Shown piece after piece: positions 15,621 to 23,766 of a DNA stretch of 64,000 nt (positions within the stretch are counted from its first letter, which is position 1; each line of letters opens with the position of its first letter). The notes under the pieces are model-generated. The model was not told the DNA's origin and ran no database searches. It saw only the letters and a program-made list of their open reading frames with translations. A program made the position numbers and the translations under genes. The stretch is from Hyalangium gracile (lineage in GTDB: Bacteria; Myxococcota; Myxococcia; Myxococcales; Myxococcaceae): contig NZ_JAHXBG010000009.1 in NCBI RefSeq assembly GCF_020103725.1, forward strand, positions 248,001 to 312,000, written 5' to 3'.

Positions 15621-16508
15621 ATGTGGAAGTCCTGTGCGTTGCTCCTCGCGGGGGCGCTATTCCTTACTCCCCGGATTGCCCGGGCCTGCGCCACGTGCGC
15701 GTGTGGAGACCCGACGCTCACCTCCATGGGCACGGAGCAGCCCTTCGCCGGGCGCCTGCGCCTGGCCACCACGCTGCGCGCCTGGGGGCAGACCGAGGGC
15801 GAGCAGGCGGTGGACGCCGTCTCCCTGCGCGAGCTGCGCATGGACGTGTCCGCGGCCTACGCGCCGCGCTCCTGGCTGTTCATCTCCGCCACGCTGCCGC
15901 TCCAGGCGCGAAGGGTGAAGGACGTCAGCCTGACGCGCGAGCAGTCCTGGGGCCCTGGAGACATGGAGCTCAGCGCCAAGGTGTACGTCTTCCGCGACCG
16001 GGACTTCTCGCCGGACCACCTGCTGGGGGTGCTCGTCGGCTCCCGGCTGCCCACCTCCCCCACCCTGCGTGACGCGGAGGGCAGGACGCTGTCACTCGAT
16101 GCCCAGCTGGGCACCGGCTCGTGGGATCCGTTCGCTGGACTCTCCTACACGGCGTTCCGTGGGGAGTGGTCCTTCCTCGCCAACACGACGGGCTATTTCC
16201 CGACCCGGGGACGTGAGGGCTTCCGCGCCGGCGCGTCCCTGCGCACGACGGTAGCCGCTCAGTACCAGCCGAGCACCCGATGGGCCCTGCACCTGGCGGT
16301 GGACACCCGCCTCGAGGCCGTCAGGAACGTCCGGGGCGTGCACGATCCGATAGGCAGCGGCTTCATCGGCTTCCTGTCTCCGGACGTGCTCTTCAGCCCG
16401 ACCACAGACGCCGTCGTCCAGCTCGGCGTGCGCGTGCCCGTCCTCAACCTCCTGCGGCAGACCCGGCAGACGCCCATCTTCCAGGCCGCCGTGGCGTACG
16501 ACCTATGA
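15621..16508 (+). CDS. outer-membrane beta-barrel-like protein with N-terminal Cys motif
   Basis: A 295-residue exported protein: signal peptide MWKSCALLLAGALFLTPRIA, then a mature N-terminus CATCACGDPTLTSMGTE with three Cys, a possible metal or disulfide site. The rest alternates hydrophobic and polar residues with many aromatic strand ends, as expected for an outer-membrane barrel of about 10-12 strands. The ATG at 15621 is chosen because it starts the signal peptide. Its stop overlaps the next gene's ATG (ATGA), tying it to the MbnP/MbnH genes downstream. A transport or anchoring role for metal is an inference from position. Confidence 0.65.
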   Translation: MWKSCALLLAGALFLTPRIARACATCACGDPTLTSMGTEQPFAGRLRLATTLRAWGQTEGEQAVDAVSLRELRMDVSAAYAPRSWLFISATLPLQARRVKDVSLTREQSWGPGDMELSAKVYVFRDRDFSPDHLLGVLVGSRLPTSPTLRDAEGRTLSLDAQLGTGSWDPFAGLSYTAFRGEWSFLANTTGYFPTRGREGFRAGASLRTTVAAQYQPSTRWALHLAVDTRLEAVRNVRGVHDPIGSGFIGFLSPDVLFSPTTDAVVQLGVRVPVLNLLRQTRQTPIFQAAVAYDL

Positions 16509-17230
16509 AGCCACCGTCCCTGCTCGCCACCTTCCTCTTGCCGCTGCTGGCCGGATGCGGCTCGCGGGAGGAGGGCATCCGCCTTCACCTCCAGCTGGCG
16601 CTCCATGGGGCGGGCGCGGTCCAGATGGAGCAGAGCGCCCGGAGCTTCACCAACGATCGCGGCGAGCGCGTCATCCTCACCCGCGCCCACGTGAGCCTGA
16701 GCAGCGTGGAGATCTTCCCCTGCGCGGACTCCGGCGCGTGGCGGTGGCTGCGCGAGCTCTCGCCCATCGGCACGGCGCACGCGCACTCCGAGTCCAGCCC
16801 GCGGCGGCTGGGCACTCCGCACGTGAGCAGCCTGGAGCGCCCGGATGGAGAGGTGCTGGAGCTGGGCACCCTGCGTCCTCCTCCGGGCCGCTACTGCCGG
16901 CTCCACCTGGTGTTCGGGCCCGCGGATGCGGACGCCGAGGGCCTGCCCACCGATGGCGTCATGGTCGGCCGGACGTTCCTGCTGGAGGGGGAAATCCCCT
17001 CCGCCGACGGAGGAGCTCCGCGCCCGTTCCGGGTGGAGAGTTCCCGCATCGCCAACCAGGAGCTGGTGCTCGACGGGCTCTCCCTCTCGGCCGAGGAGCT
17101 GGAGGCCGAGCAGCGAATCACCCTGGCCTACGACCACTGGCTGGATGGCACCTCTCCGCTGGACCCGGACGCAGCGACACAGGTGCTTCGCAACGTCGCC
17201 AGCGCGGCCGCGGTGACCTCCGTACGCTGA
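16505..17230 (+). CDS. lipoprotein with MbnP-like beta-sandwich features
   Basis: A 241-residue protein with lipoprotein signal MKPPSLLATFLLPLLAGC (lipobox LAGC). I do not recognise it with certainty. The order of elements, a strand-rich segment with VSLSSVEIFP, a short His-rich stretch (HAHSESS ... TPHV), then GTLRPPPGRYCRLHLVFGPA, parallels that of MbnP (a Gly-x-Tyr turn before a long strand). It is translationally coupled to the barrel-like gene upstream and 92 bases before mbnP. The His cluster around residues 85-102 could bind metal. A second MbnP-type partner is the working guess. Confidence 0.55.
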   Translation: MKPPSLLATFLLPLLAGCGSREEGIRLHLQLALHGAGAVQMEQSARSFTNDRGERVILTRAHVSLSSVEIFPCADSGAWRWLRELSPIGTAHAHSESSPRRLGTPHVSSLERPDGEVLELGTLRPPPGRYCRLHLVFGPADADAEGLPTDGVMVGRTFLLEGEIPSADGGAPRPFRVESSRIANQELVLDGLSLSAEELEAEQRITLAYDHWLDGTSPLDPDAATQVLRNVASAAAVTSVR

Positions 17231-17322
17231 GCGCCCCTGCGGCAACGTGCCGCGTGGGCCTGACGGGCTCCTGCTGGTAATCGCATATCCTCTTCCAGCA
17301 TCGACACACGGAGCCCGTCCCC

Positions 17323-18192
17323 ATGAAGCGCTCTCTCGGAAGCATCCTGCCACTCGCCCTCACCGCGCTCGTCGCCACCGCCTGTGGAGACGAGGAGCCA
17401 GCCCCCACGCCTGAACCGCCCCTGGACGTCGCCATCACCTTCAAGCCCATGGTGGGCAGCCAGCCGTTCGCCTGCGGCCAGACGTATACGAACCTGGGGA
17501 CGACGGGCACCACCTACGAGCCCAAGGACTTCCGCCTCTACGTCCACAACGTGCGGCTGCTCTCCCACGGTGTCACCGAGGTGCCGGTGGAGCTCGCCGA
17601 TGATGGCGCCTGGCAGCAGGAGGGGCTGGCGCTGCTCGACTTCGAGAACAAGACGGGCCTGTGCAGCAACGGGACGACGGCGATGAACAACCGCGTCGTC
17701 GGCACCGTCCCCGCGGGCCACTACTCGGGCCTGCGCTTCACCGTGGGCCTCCCCTTCGAAAAGAACCACCAGGACGCGTCCACCGCGCGCGCGCCCCTCA
17801 ACATCAGCACCCTCTTCTGGGGCTGGGCCGGCGGCTACATCTTCATCCGCATGGACGGGCGCACCACGGGGCTGCCCGCCGGGCACAGCCTCCACCTGGG
17901 CAGCACCGAGTGCCAGCTGTCGGGCCCCAACCAGGTGACGTCCTGCGGGCGCCCCAACCGCTTCGAGGTGGAGATCGCCGGCTTCGATCCCACCGCGTCG
18001 AAGGCCGTGGTGCTGGATGTGGCCGCGCTGCTCGCGGGCACGAACCTGGATACGAACCAGGCCGAGACGGCCCCGGGCTGCATGTCCGAGAGCACCGACA
18101 ACGACTGCGCGCCCATCTTCCAGCGGCTGGGGCTGGGCTTCGGCGGCGCCCAGGCCAACCCGAGCGCCCAGGTCTTCTTCCGCAAGGAGTAG
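17323..18192 (+). CDS. mbnP: MbnP, copper-binding partner of the MbnH di-heme enzyme
   Basis: A 289-residue lipoprotein (lipobox ATAC) of the 'metallo-mystery pair four-Cys' family (AZL_007920/MXAN_0976). Seen: FACGQTYTNLG, TYEPKDFRLYVHNVRLL, NKTGLCSN, the Trp-rich LFWGWAGGYIFIRMDG, and HLGSTEC ... TSCGRP. Family knowledge: in methanotrophs the partner MbnH oxidises a conserved MbnP tryptophan to kynurenine, which helps form a copper site; the WGW segment is the likely place here. Five bases separate it from mbnH. The role in a non-methanotroph is open, presumably periplasmic copper handling. Confidence 0.9.
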   Translation: MKRSLGSILPLALTALVATACGDEEPAPTPEPPLDVAITFKPMVGSQPFACGQTYTNLGTTGTTYEPKDFRLYVHNVRLLSHGVTEVPVELADDGAWQQEGLALLDFENKTGLCSNGTTAMNNRVVGTVPAGHYSGLRFTVGLPFEKNHQDASTARAPLNISTLFWGWAGGYIFIRMDGRTTGLPAGHSLHLGSTECQLSGPNQVTSCGRPNRFEVEIAGFDPTASKAVVLDVAALLAGTNLDTNQAETAPGCMSESTDNDCAPIFQRLGLGFGGAQANPSAQVFFRKE

Positions 18193-18197
18193 GCACG

Positions 18198-19331
18198 ATG
18201 CGTGGCTCCCTGACCGCATGCGTGGGCTGGCTCCTGGGGTTGACCGTGGCGTGCGGTGGCGACCCGAAGCCCGAGCCCGAGCCCTATGTCTGGCAATTGC
18301 CCCAGGGCTTCCCCGAGCCCGCCGTCCCCGACGACAACCCCATGAGCGCCGCCAAGGTGGAATTGGGGCGCTTCCTCTTCTACGACAAGCGGCTGTCGGG
18401 CAACGGCACCCAGTCCTGCGCGAGCTGCCACGTCCAGAAGAAGGCCTTCACGGACGGGCGGAAGACGGCGCTCGGCTCCACGCGGGAGTCCCACCGTCGC
18501 AACTCCATGCCCCTGGCCAACGTGGCCTATGCCGCCAGCCTCACCTGGTCCAACCCCGTGCTGCCGGACCTGGAGGCGCAGGCCCTGGTGCCGCTGTTCG
18601 GCGAGCACCCCGTGGAGCTGGGGCTCGCGGGCCAGGAGGAGCTGCTCTTCCAGCGGCTCTCCGAGGATGCCCGCTACCCGCAGCTCTTCGCCGACGCCTT
18701 TCCCGAGGAGACGCAGCCCATCTCCATGGCCTCGATCGTGCGGGCCATCTCGGCCTTCGAGCGCACCCTCATCTCGGGCGGCTCTCCTTATGATCGGTAC
18801 ACGTACCGGAACGAGCTCGACGCGCTCTCCCTCTCCGCCAAGCGGGGCATGACGCTCTTCTTCTCGGAGCGCCTGGAGTGCTTCCACTGCCACCAGGGCT
18901 TTGCCTTCAGCGACTCGGTGAAGACGAAGACCACGGTGTTCCCCGAGATCACCTTCCACAACACCAACCTCTACAACGTGGACGGCAAGGGGAGTTACCC
19001 CGCCACGGACCAGGGCCTGTTCGAATTCACCAACAAGCCCGAGGACACGGGGCGCTACCGCTCCCCCACCCTGCGCAACATCGCCGTGACGGCGCCGTAC
19101 ATGCACGACGGCTCCATCGCCACGCTCTCCGAGGTGCTGGACCACTACGCGGCGGGAGGCCGGGCCCAGGCCCAGGGCTCCGGCGCCAGCCCCTACCAGA
19201 GCGAGCTCCTCCGAGGCTTCACCCTCACGCCTCAGGAGAAGGAGGACGTGCTCGCCTTCCTGGAGTCCCTCACCGACACGGAGTTCCTCACCGACCCGCG
19301 CTTCTCGGATCCGTTCGCCGAGACGCCCTGA
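18198..19331 (+). CDS. mbnH: MbnH, di-heme cytochrome c peroxidase-like enzyme (MXAN_0977 family)
   Basis: A 377-residue lipoprotein (lipobox TVAC) of the bacterial di-heme peroxidase/MauG superfamily. Two c-type heme motifs are seen, CASCH at about residue 74 and CFHCH at about 230. Other landmarks are KVELGRFLFYDKRLSGNGTQ and YRSPTLRNIAVTAPYMHDGS near the end. In characterised homologues MbnH reaches a bis-Fe(IV) state and oxidises a tryptophan of MbnP. The start at 18198 follows the mbnP stop by five bases, so the pair is cotranscribed. The next gene runs the other way and ends 20 bases past this stop. Confidence 0.93.
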   Translation: MRGSLTACVGWLLGLTVACGGDPKPEPEPYVWQLPQGFPEPAVPDDNPMSAAKVELGRFLFYDKRLSGNGTQSCASCHVQKKAFTDGRKTALGSTRESHRRNSMPLANVAYAASLTWSNPVLPDLEAQALVPLFGEHPVELGLAGQEELLFQRLSEDARYPQLFADAFPEETQPISMASIVRAISAFERTLISGGSPYDRYTYRNELDALSLSAKRGMTLFFSERLECFHCHQGFAFSDSVKTKTTVFPEITFHNTNLYNVDGKGSYPATDQGLFEFTNKPEDTGRYRSPTLRNIAVTAPYMHDGSIATLSEVLDHYAAGGRAQAQGSGASPYQSELLRGFTLTPQEKEDVLAFLESLTDTEFLTDPRFSDPFAETP

Positions 19332-19350
19332 GCCTCGCGGCCCGGGCGGG

Positions 19351-19785
19351 CTACCGCGGCAGCCCGCACCGGAGCCAGGTGAGGATGGCCACGCGCTCCT
19401 CGACCGTCATGGTCACCCCGGAGTCGCTGGGCGGCATGATGCACTCGCGCACGTAGTCTCGGATCGAGTCCTGCCAGTCCGAGACATGCCCGTAGTCGTC
19501 CAGGGGCCAGGGGCCTCCGCTGCCGTTGTGACAGACGACACACCGCTGCTGGAAGATGGGCGCCACGTCCGCATAGCGAGGCGCTGGCTCGGGACAGCTC
19601 GTGGGAGCCGTCACGGCGCACACCGGAGGCGGCTGCTGAGGGCCTGTCCCGCCATCGGGTGGCGGCGTTCCCGCATCCGGCTCGTTCGCCGGAGGGGCAG
19701 GCGTCGAGCCTCCGCAGGCCAATACCGCGAGACTGCCCGCGATGGTTGCCCACCGTGCAATCACTCTCAGAATCCTGTCGTGCAT
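19351..19785 (-). CDS. small monoheme c-type cytochrome lipoprotein
   Basis: A 144-residue protein with lipoprotein signal (MHDRILRVIARWATIAGSLA, lipobox VLAC), a Pro/Gly-rich linker, one heme motif CVVCH and a later MPPSDSG that supplies the likely Met ligand. The C-terminus ERVAILTWLRCGLPR closely resembles that of the cytochrome at 20886. The ATG at 19785 is chosen because it begins the signal peptide; an upstream start at 19872 would add 29 unlike residues. It is convergent with mbnH and divergent from the YcnI gene, with 110 bases between. An electron-transfer role with MbnH is an inference. Confidence 0.8.
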   Translation of the reverse strand: MHDRILRVIARWATIAGSLAVLACGGSTPAPPANEPDAGTPPPDGGTGPQQPPPVCAVTAPTSCPEPAPRYADVAPIFQQRCVVCHNGSGGPWPLDDYGHVSDWQDSIRDYVRECIMPPSDSGVTMTVEERVAILTWLRCGLPR

Positions 19786-19800
19786 GTGAACCCAGCCTAG

Positions 19801-19825
19801 CGCACGGCCCAGACGCTCGCGTGCG
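19801..19825. promoter_or_regulatory. inverted repeat in the cytochrome / YcnI divergent region
   Basis: CGCACG and CGTGCG arms of 6 bp are spaced by 13 bases between the two divergent starts. It could be a shared operator; no family can be assigned. Confidence 0.25.
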
Positions 19826-19895
19826 ACGATTTGTCTCATTGCCGCGGTCAGAATCCCTCTCAAGATGCGCACCCCATTCCACGAGAGGTGTCACC

Positions 19896-20594
19896 ATGCA
19901 CAAGACGATCGCCGCACTGCTTGCGGGAGCAGGCTTCCTCCTCGCACCGTCCCTGGCCCTGGCGCATATTTCGGCTTCCTCGGCCTCCTCGGGCCCGGGC
20001 ATCGCCAATGCCACACAGGAGATCGTGTTCGGCGTGGGGCATGGGTGCGAGGGCGCGGACACGTACAGCGTGAGGGTGGAGATCCCCGCTGGCGTGACGT
20101 CGGTGCGCCCCATGACGAGTGACTTCGGCAAGGCGACCGTGGAGAAGAACAGCGCGGGCACCATCACCGCCATCCTCTGGCAGAAGGCCGACGAGGAGCT
20201 GCAGCCGAGCGACACGCACTACTACAAGCTCTCGGTCCGGCTGAAGCTTCCCAACCAGCCCTTCACGACCCTGTACTTCCCGACCCGGCAGACCTGCAAG
20301 TCGAGCGATGGGACCATCACCACCACGGACTGGGTCGGCACGCCGACGGTGACGGCGCCGGAGCCCGCGCCAGCGCTCGTCGTGGTGCCGGCCAGAGCGC
20401 CGGGTTGGAACAAGTTCACCGTGCCCGCCGACATCTCCGATCTCAAGGCCTACTTCTCGGACGCGCAGATCGTGTGGAAGGGGACCTCCGCCTATACGGC
20501 CAACCCGGCCACCGAGGAGCTCGTCAAGGCGACCTCGGGCGTCACGGTGCTCAGCTCGCTGAAGGCCAACGACGAGATCTGGGTGAGGTACTGA
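19896..20594 (+). CDS. YcnI-family (DUF1775) copper-binding exported protein
   Basis: A 232-residue exported protein. The signal peptide MHKTIAALLAGAGFLLAPSL ends in SLALA, so the mature protein would begin HISASSASSG, placing a His at the N-terminus as in YcnI, which binds Cu(II) through a single-His brace. The body follows DUF1775 (VEIPAGVTSVRPMT, YYKLSVRLKLPNQPFTTLYF); the last 80 residues form a second module with PARAPGWNKFTVP and end in WVRY. The stop overlaps the start of a tiny lipoprotein gene (TGATG). It supports a copper theme for the region around mbnPH. Confidence 0.85.
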   Translation: MHKTIAALLAGAGFLLAPSLALAHISASSASSGPGIANATQEIVFGVGHGCEGADTYSVRVEIPAGVTSVRPMTSDFGKATVEKNSAGTITAILWQKADEELQPSDTHYYKLSVRLKLPNQPFTTLYFPTRQTCKSSDGTITTTDWVGTPTVTAPEPAPALVVVPARAPGWNKFTVPADISDLKAYFSDAQIVWKGTSAYTANPATEELVKATSGVTVLSSLKANDEIWVRY

Positions 20595-20806
20595 TGCGAC
20601 GCGCGCTCATGCAGTCCCGGTGGCTGTTGCTCCTGGTGCCGCTGGTGGCGGCTTCCTGCTCGGACGACGCTCCTCCCACGCCCGCCCCAGGGCCAGGCGA
20701 CGGTGACGTCTTGAAGCCCTGCCTCGAGCAGCCCTCCGCGCTCGCCTCCCCGCCCTCCGAGGGACAGCTCCCCTGCGAGCTGCTCCCTCCCGGCTTCTCG
20801 CGCTGA
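20594..20806 (+). CDS. tiny lipoprotein coupled to the YcnI gene
   Basis: A 70-residue predicted lipoprotein: MRRALMQSRWLLLLVPLVAA then SCSDD, with the Cys at residue 22 as lipid anchor. After a Pro-rich spacer it has two further Cys in LKPCLEQPSAL and GQLPCELLPPGF. It starts within the stop of the YcnI gene (TGATG), so expression is coupled. I do not recognise the family; the two Cys could form a metal or disulfide site. A hairpin TGCGAC/GTCGCA (20833-20849) lies just after it. Confidence 0.65.
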   Translation: MRRALMQSRWLLLLVPLVAASCSDDAPPTPAPGPGDGDVLKPCLEQPSALASPPSEGQLPCELLPPGFSR

Positions 20807-20885
20807 CACCTGGCGAGTCGGCCTCTCGACCCTGCGACACTTCGTCGCACCCTCGCCGGATGAAGGGATGGGGGATGGTTGCTCC

Positions 20886-21335
<450 letters not shown>

Positions 21336-21396
21336 GCCACTGACGCCCTACCCTCCAGCTGATCCTGGCACGCTCGCCCACCCCGACGCGCGCACC

Positions 21397-21430
21397 TTGA
21401 CTTTGATAATGAATATCAATACCATATTGA
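21397..21430 (+). promoter_or_regulatory. sigma70-type promoter with a Fur box in its spacer
   Basis: A -35 box TTGACT (21397-21402), a 17-base spacer and a -10 box TACCAT (21420-21425) are seen. Within the spacer lies TGATAATGAATATCA (21404-21418), which differs at one position from the 7-1-7 Fur consensus TGATAATnATTATCA. A second palindrome, TCAATA-CCA-TATTGA (21416-21430), overlaps it across the -10. This AT-rich island in very GC-rich DNA lies 25 bases before the start of the heme-uptake genes. Iron-loaded Fur bound here would block RNA polymerase. Confidence 0.85.
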
Positions 21431-21454
21431 CCCACTCCAAAATGGGGAGCCTCC

Positions 21455-21652
21455 ATGCGGGACGTGAGCAGTCCTGAATCCGCGGAATGTGACGTGCGCT
21501 GCATGTGCGGCAGCCTGCTCGCGCGACTGGTCCCGGGAGGCGTGGAGCTGAAGTGCCGGCGGTGTCACCGGATTCAACTGGTGCCGCTGGAGGCCCCTTC
21601 GGCTCAGGTGCAAGGGGCGAAGGTGGAGCACCCGCCACGGCGGGAGGTTTGA
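21455..21652 (+). CDS. Com-like small zinc-ribbon protein
   Basis: A 65-residue protein with two Cys pairs, CMCGSLLARLVPGGVELKC and RRCHRIQLV, the layout of phage Mu Com and related zinc-ribbon RNA/DNA-binding proteins. GGGGAG precedes the ATG at good distance. It is the first gene after the Fur-box promoter, so it should be iron-repressed. A CCGGGG/CCCCGG hairpin (21664-21680) lies between it and the receptor gene and might act as an attenuator. Mu Com opens an inhibitory mRNA structure to allow translation of mom; a similar post-transcriptional role here is only a guess. Confidence 0.7.
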   Translation: MRDVSSPESAECDVRCMCGSLLARLVPGGVELKCRRCHRIQLVPLEAPSAQVQGAKVEHPPRREV

Positions 21653-21773
21653 GCGGAGCTTGTCCGGGGCTGCTCCCCGGCTGACACAATCCTGAGGCCA
21701 GAGGCCCGAGAGCCCAGCGCCCAACAGGTCCTCCCACGAGAGGGCTTCCCGGCCATCTGCCGGAGGACGCGGG

Positions 21774-23738
21774 ATGTCCTGGCGCTGGTGTCTTCTGTTC
21801 GTGGCCTGGTCCACGCCTGGAGTGGCGTGGAGCCAGGAGGCTTCGCCTGGCGATGGTCGCGTCGAGGCTCCCGTGCAAACGGGCGAGGCGGCTCCTCCGC
21901 AGACGGGCGAGGTCCCCCTTCAGACGGTGGTGACGAGTTCCCGCACTCCCGAGCGACTGGAGGACGTGCCAGTCGCCACCGAGGTCATCACCCGCGCCGA
22001 CATCCAGGCGAGCGGGGCCCAGGACGTGGCGGAGCTGCTCGCCGCTCATCCGGGCCTGCAAGTCCAGTCGACGTTCTCGGGCGCCAGCATCCAGTTCCAG
22101 GGGCTCGGGCCCGAGTACGCGCTGGTCCTGGTGGACGGCGAGCGCGTCACCGGGCGAGTGAACGGAGCGGTCGATCTGTCCCGGCTCTCGCTCGAGGACA
22201 TCGCGCAGGTGGAGATCGTCAAGGGCGCCTCCTCCGTCCTCTACGGGAGCGACGCCGTGGCTGGCGTGGTGAACCTCATCACCCGGCGCGCGCGCAAGCC
22301 GCTCGGGGCCAACCTGCGCCTCTCGTATGGAAGCCTGCGGCAGGTGGATGTGGACGGCACCGGCGAGGCCCAGGGCGAGAGCTGGGGCCTGCGGGTGAGC
22401 GGCGGGCTCCAGCGGCGCGATGCGTATGATTTAACGCCCGCGGACATCGGCACCACGGGCAGCAGCCTGGCGGGCTTCCAGGTGTCCGCGCGCGGAGACC
22501 TACGCGGGAGCGAGACCCGCGAGCTGACCAGCACGATGTCCTATGCGCGGCGCGTGCAGCGCGGCGTGGACCTGGGCGCCACCGGCGCCACCTTCGATCG
22601 CGCCAGCCGGGACGACACGCTCACGGTGAGGCTGGCCCCCACGTGGAAGCTCGGCGAGTCGGTGACGCTGCGCACGGAGGGGTACTACACGGGGTTCCAG
22701 CGGCGCTATGTGCTCGACCAGCGTCAGGCGTCCGAGCTCGACTCGGTGGAGGACACCCGGGACCAGCTCGCCCGGGTGGGAGGACAGCTCGATGCCCGCC
22801 TGGGTGAGCGCCACGCGTTCATGGCAGGCGTGGAGCTGCTCGGCGAGCACCTCAAGTCCGACCGGCTGGAGGGAAGCTCCGGCGAGCGAGGCCGCGTGTC
22901 CATCTACACGCAGGACAGCTGGACGGCGCTCTCAAACCCCCGCCTGGTGGTCGTCCCGGGAGCGCGGCTGGACCTGGACTCGCAGTTCGGCCCGGCCGTC
23001 ACGCCGCGGCTCGCGCTACGGATGGATCCCCTGTCCACCCTCACGCTGCGGGCCAGCTACGGCTGGGGGCTGAGGGCGCCCAGCTTCCAGGAGCTGCTGC
23101 TCGACTTCGAGAACCCGAGCGTCGGCTACACGGTGCGCGGCAACTCGGACCTGAAGCCGGAGCGCTCGCGCAGCCTGAACCTGTCCATGGAGTTCCGACC
23201 GTTCTCCCGGTCGATCCTGTGGCTGAACGGCTTCCAGCACTCGCTGCGGGACATGATCTCCGTCTCCCTCCAGCAGGACACGGAGGGCCAGCACTTCGTC
23301 TACACGAACCTCGAGCGGGCCAGCGTCCGCGGCGGTGAGATTGGCCTGCGCCAGAAGCTCCCCGCCGGCGTCATGGTGGACGCGAGCTACTCGCTCACTG
23401 ACGGCAAGGATCGCACCACGGGCCAGCCCCTGGAGGGCCAGGCTCGCCACCGCTTCACGGGCCAGGTGTCGTGGCGGTTCCGCCCGTGGGGGCTCGAGGC
23501 GTGGGCTCGAGGCGCCCTGGTGGGCTCGCGTCCCTTCTACCCGGACGTGGATGGCGATGGCGTCGCGGATCGCTACGACTCCGACCCCTACGTCACGGTG
23601 GATGCCCGGCTCACCAAGGATCTGCCCGCCGGGCTCCGCCTCTTCGTGGCGGGCGCGAACCTGGCGGCGGCGGGCAACCCGGATGACCTGCCCATCCCTC
23701 CGCGCACGTTCCAGGTCGGCCTCTCCGCCCAGCTCTGA
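21774..23738 (+). CDS. hmuR: TonB-dependent outer-membrane heme receptor (HmuR-like)
   Basis: A 654-residue receptor: signal peptide ending near GVAWSQ, a Pro/Thr-rich linker, a TonB-box-like LQTVVTSSRTPE, then the plug with VLVDGERVTGRV and SSVLYGSDAVAGVVNLITRR, and a 22-strand barrel ending in FQVGLSAQL. A heme substrate is inferred from the following hmuY-hmuS-hmuTUV genes rather than from ligand residues; a siderophore or cobalamin receptor would look similar. It is 29 bases before hmuY and under the Fur-box promoter at 21397. Confidence 0.85.
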   Translation: MSWRWCLLFVAWSTPGVAWSQEASPGDGRVEAPVQTGEAAPPQTGEVPLQTVVTSSRTPERLEDVPVATEVITRADIQASGAQDVAELLAAHPGLQVQSTFSGASIQFQGLGPEYALVLVDGERVTGRVNGAVDLSRLSLEDIAQVEIVKGASSVLYGSDAVAGVVNLITRRARKPLGANLRLSYGSLRQVDVDGTGEAQGESWGLRVSGGLQRRDAYDLTPADIGTTGSSLAGFQVSARGDLRGSETRELTSTMSYARRVQRGVDLGATGATFDRASRDDTLTVRLAPTWKLGESVTLRTEGYYTGFQRRYVLDQRQASELDSVEDTRDQLARVGGQLDARLGERHAFMAGVELLGEHLKSDRLEGSSGERGRVSIYTQDSWTALSNPRLVVVPGARLDLDSQFGPAVTPRLALRMDPLSTLTLRASYGWGLRAPSFQELLLDFENPSVGYTVRGNSDLKPERSRSLNLSMEFRPFSRSILWLNGFQHSLRDMISVSLQQDTEGQHFVYTNLERASVRGGEIGLRQKLPAGVMVDASYSLTDGKDRTTGQPLEGQARHRFTGQVSWRFRPWGLEAWARGALVGSRPFYPDVDGDGVADRYDSDPYVTVDARLTKDLPAGLRLFVAGANLAAAGNPDDLPIPPRTFQVGLSAQL

Positions 23739-23766
23739 AGTCTTCCTCCGCTCACAGGAGCCTCAC

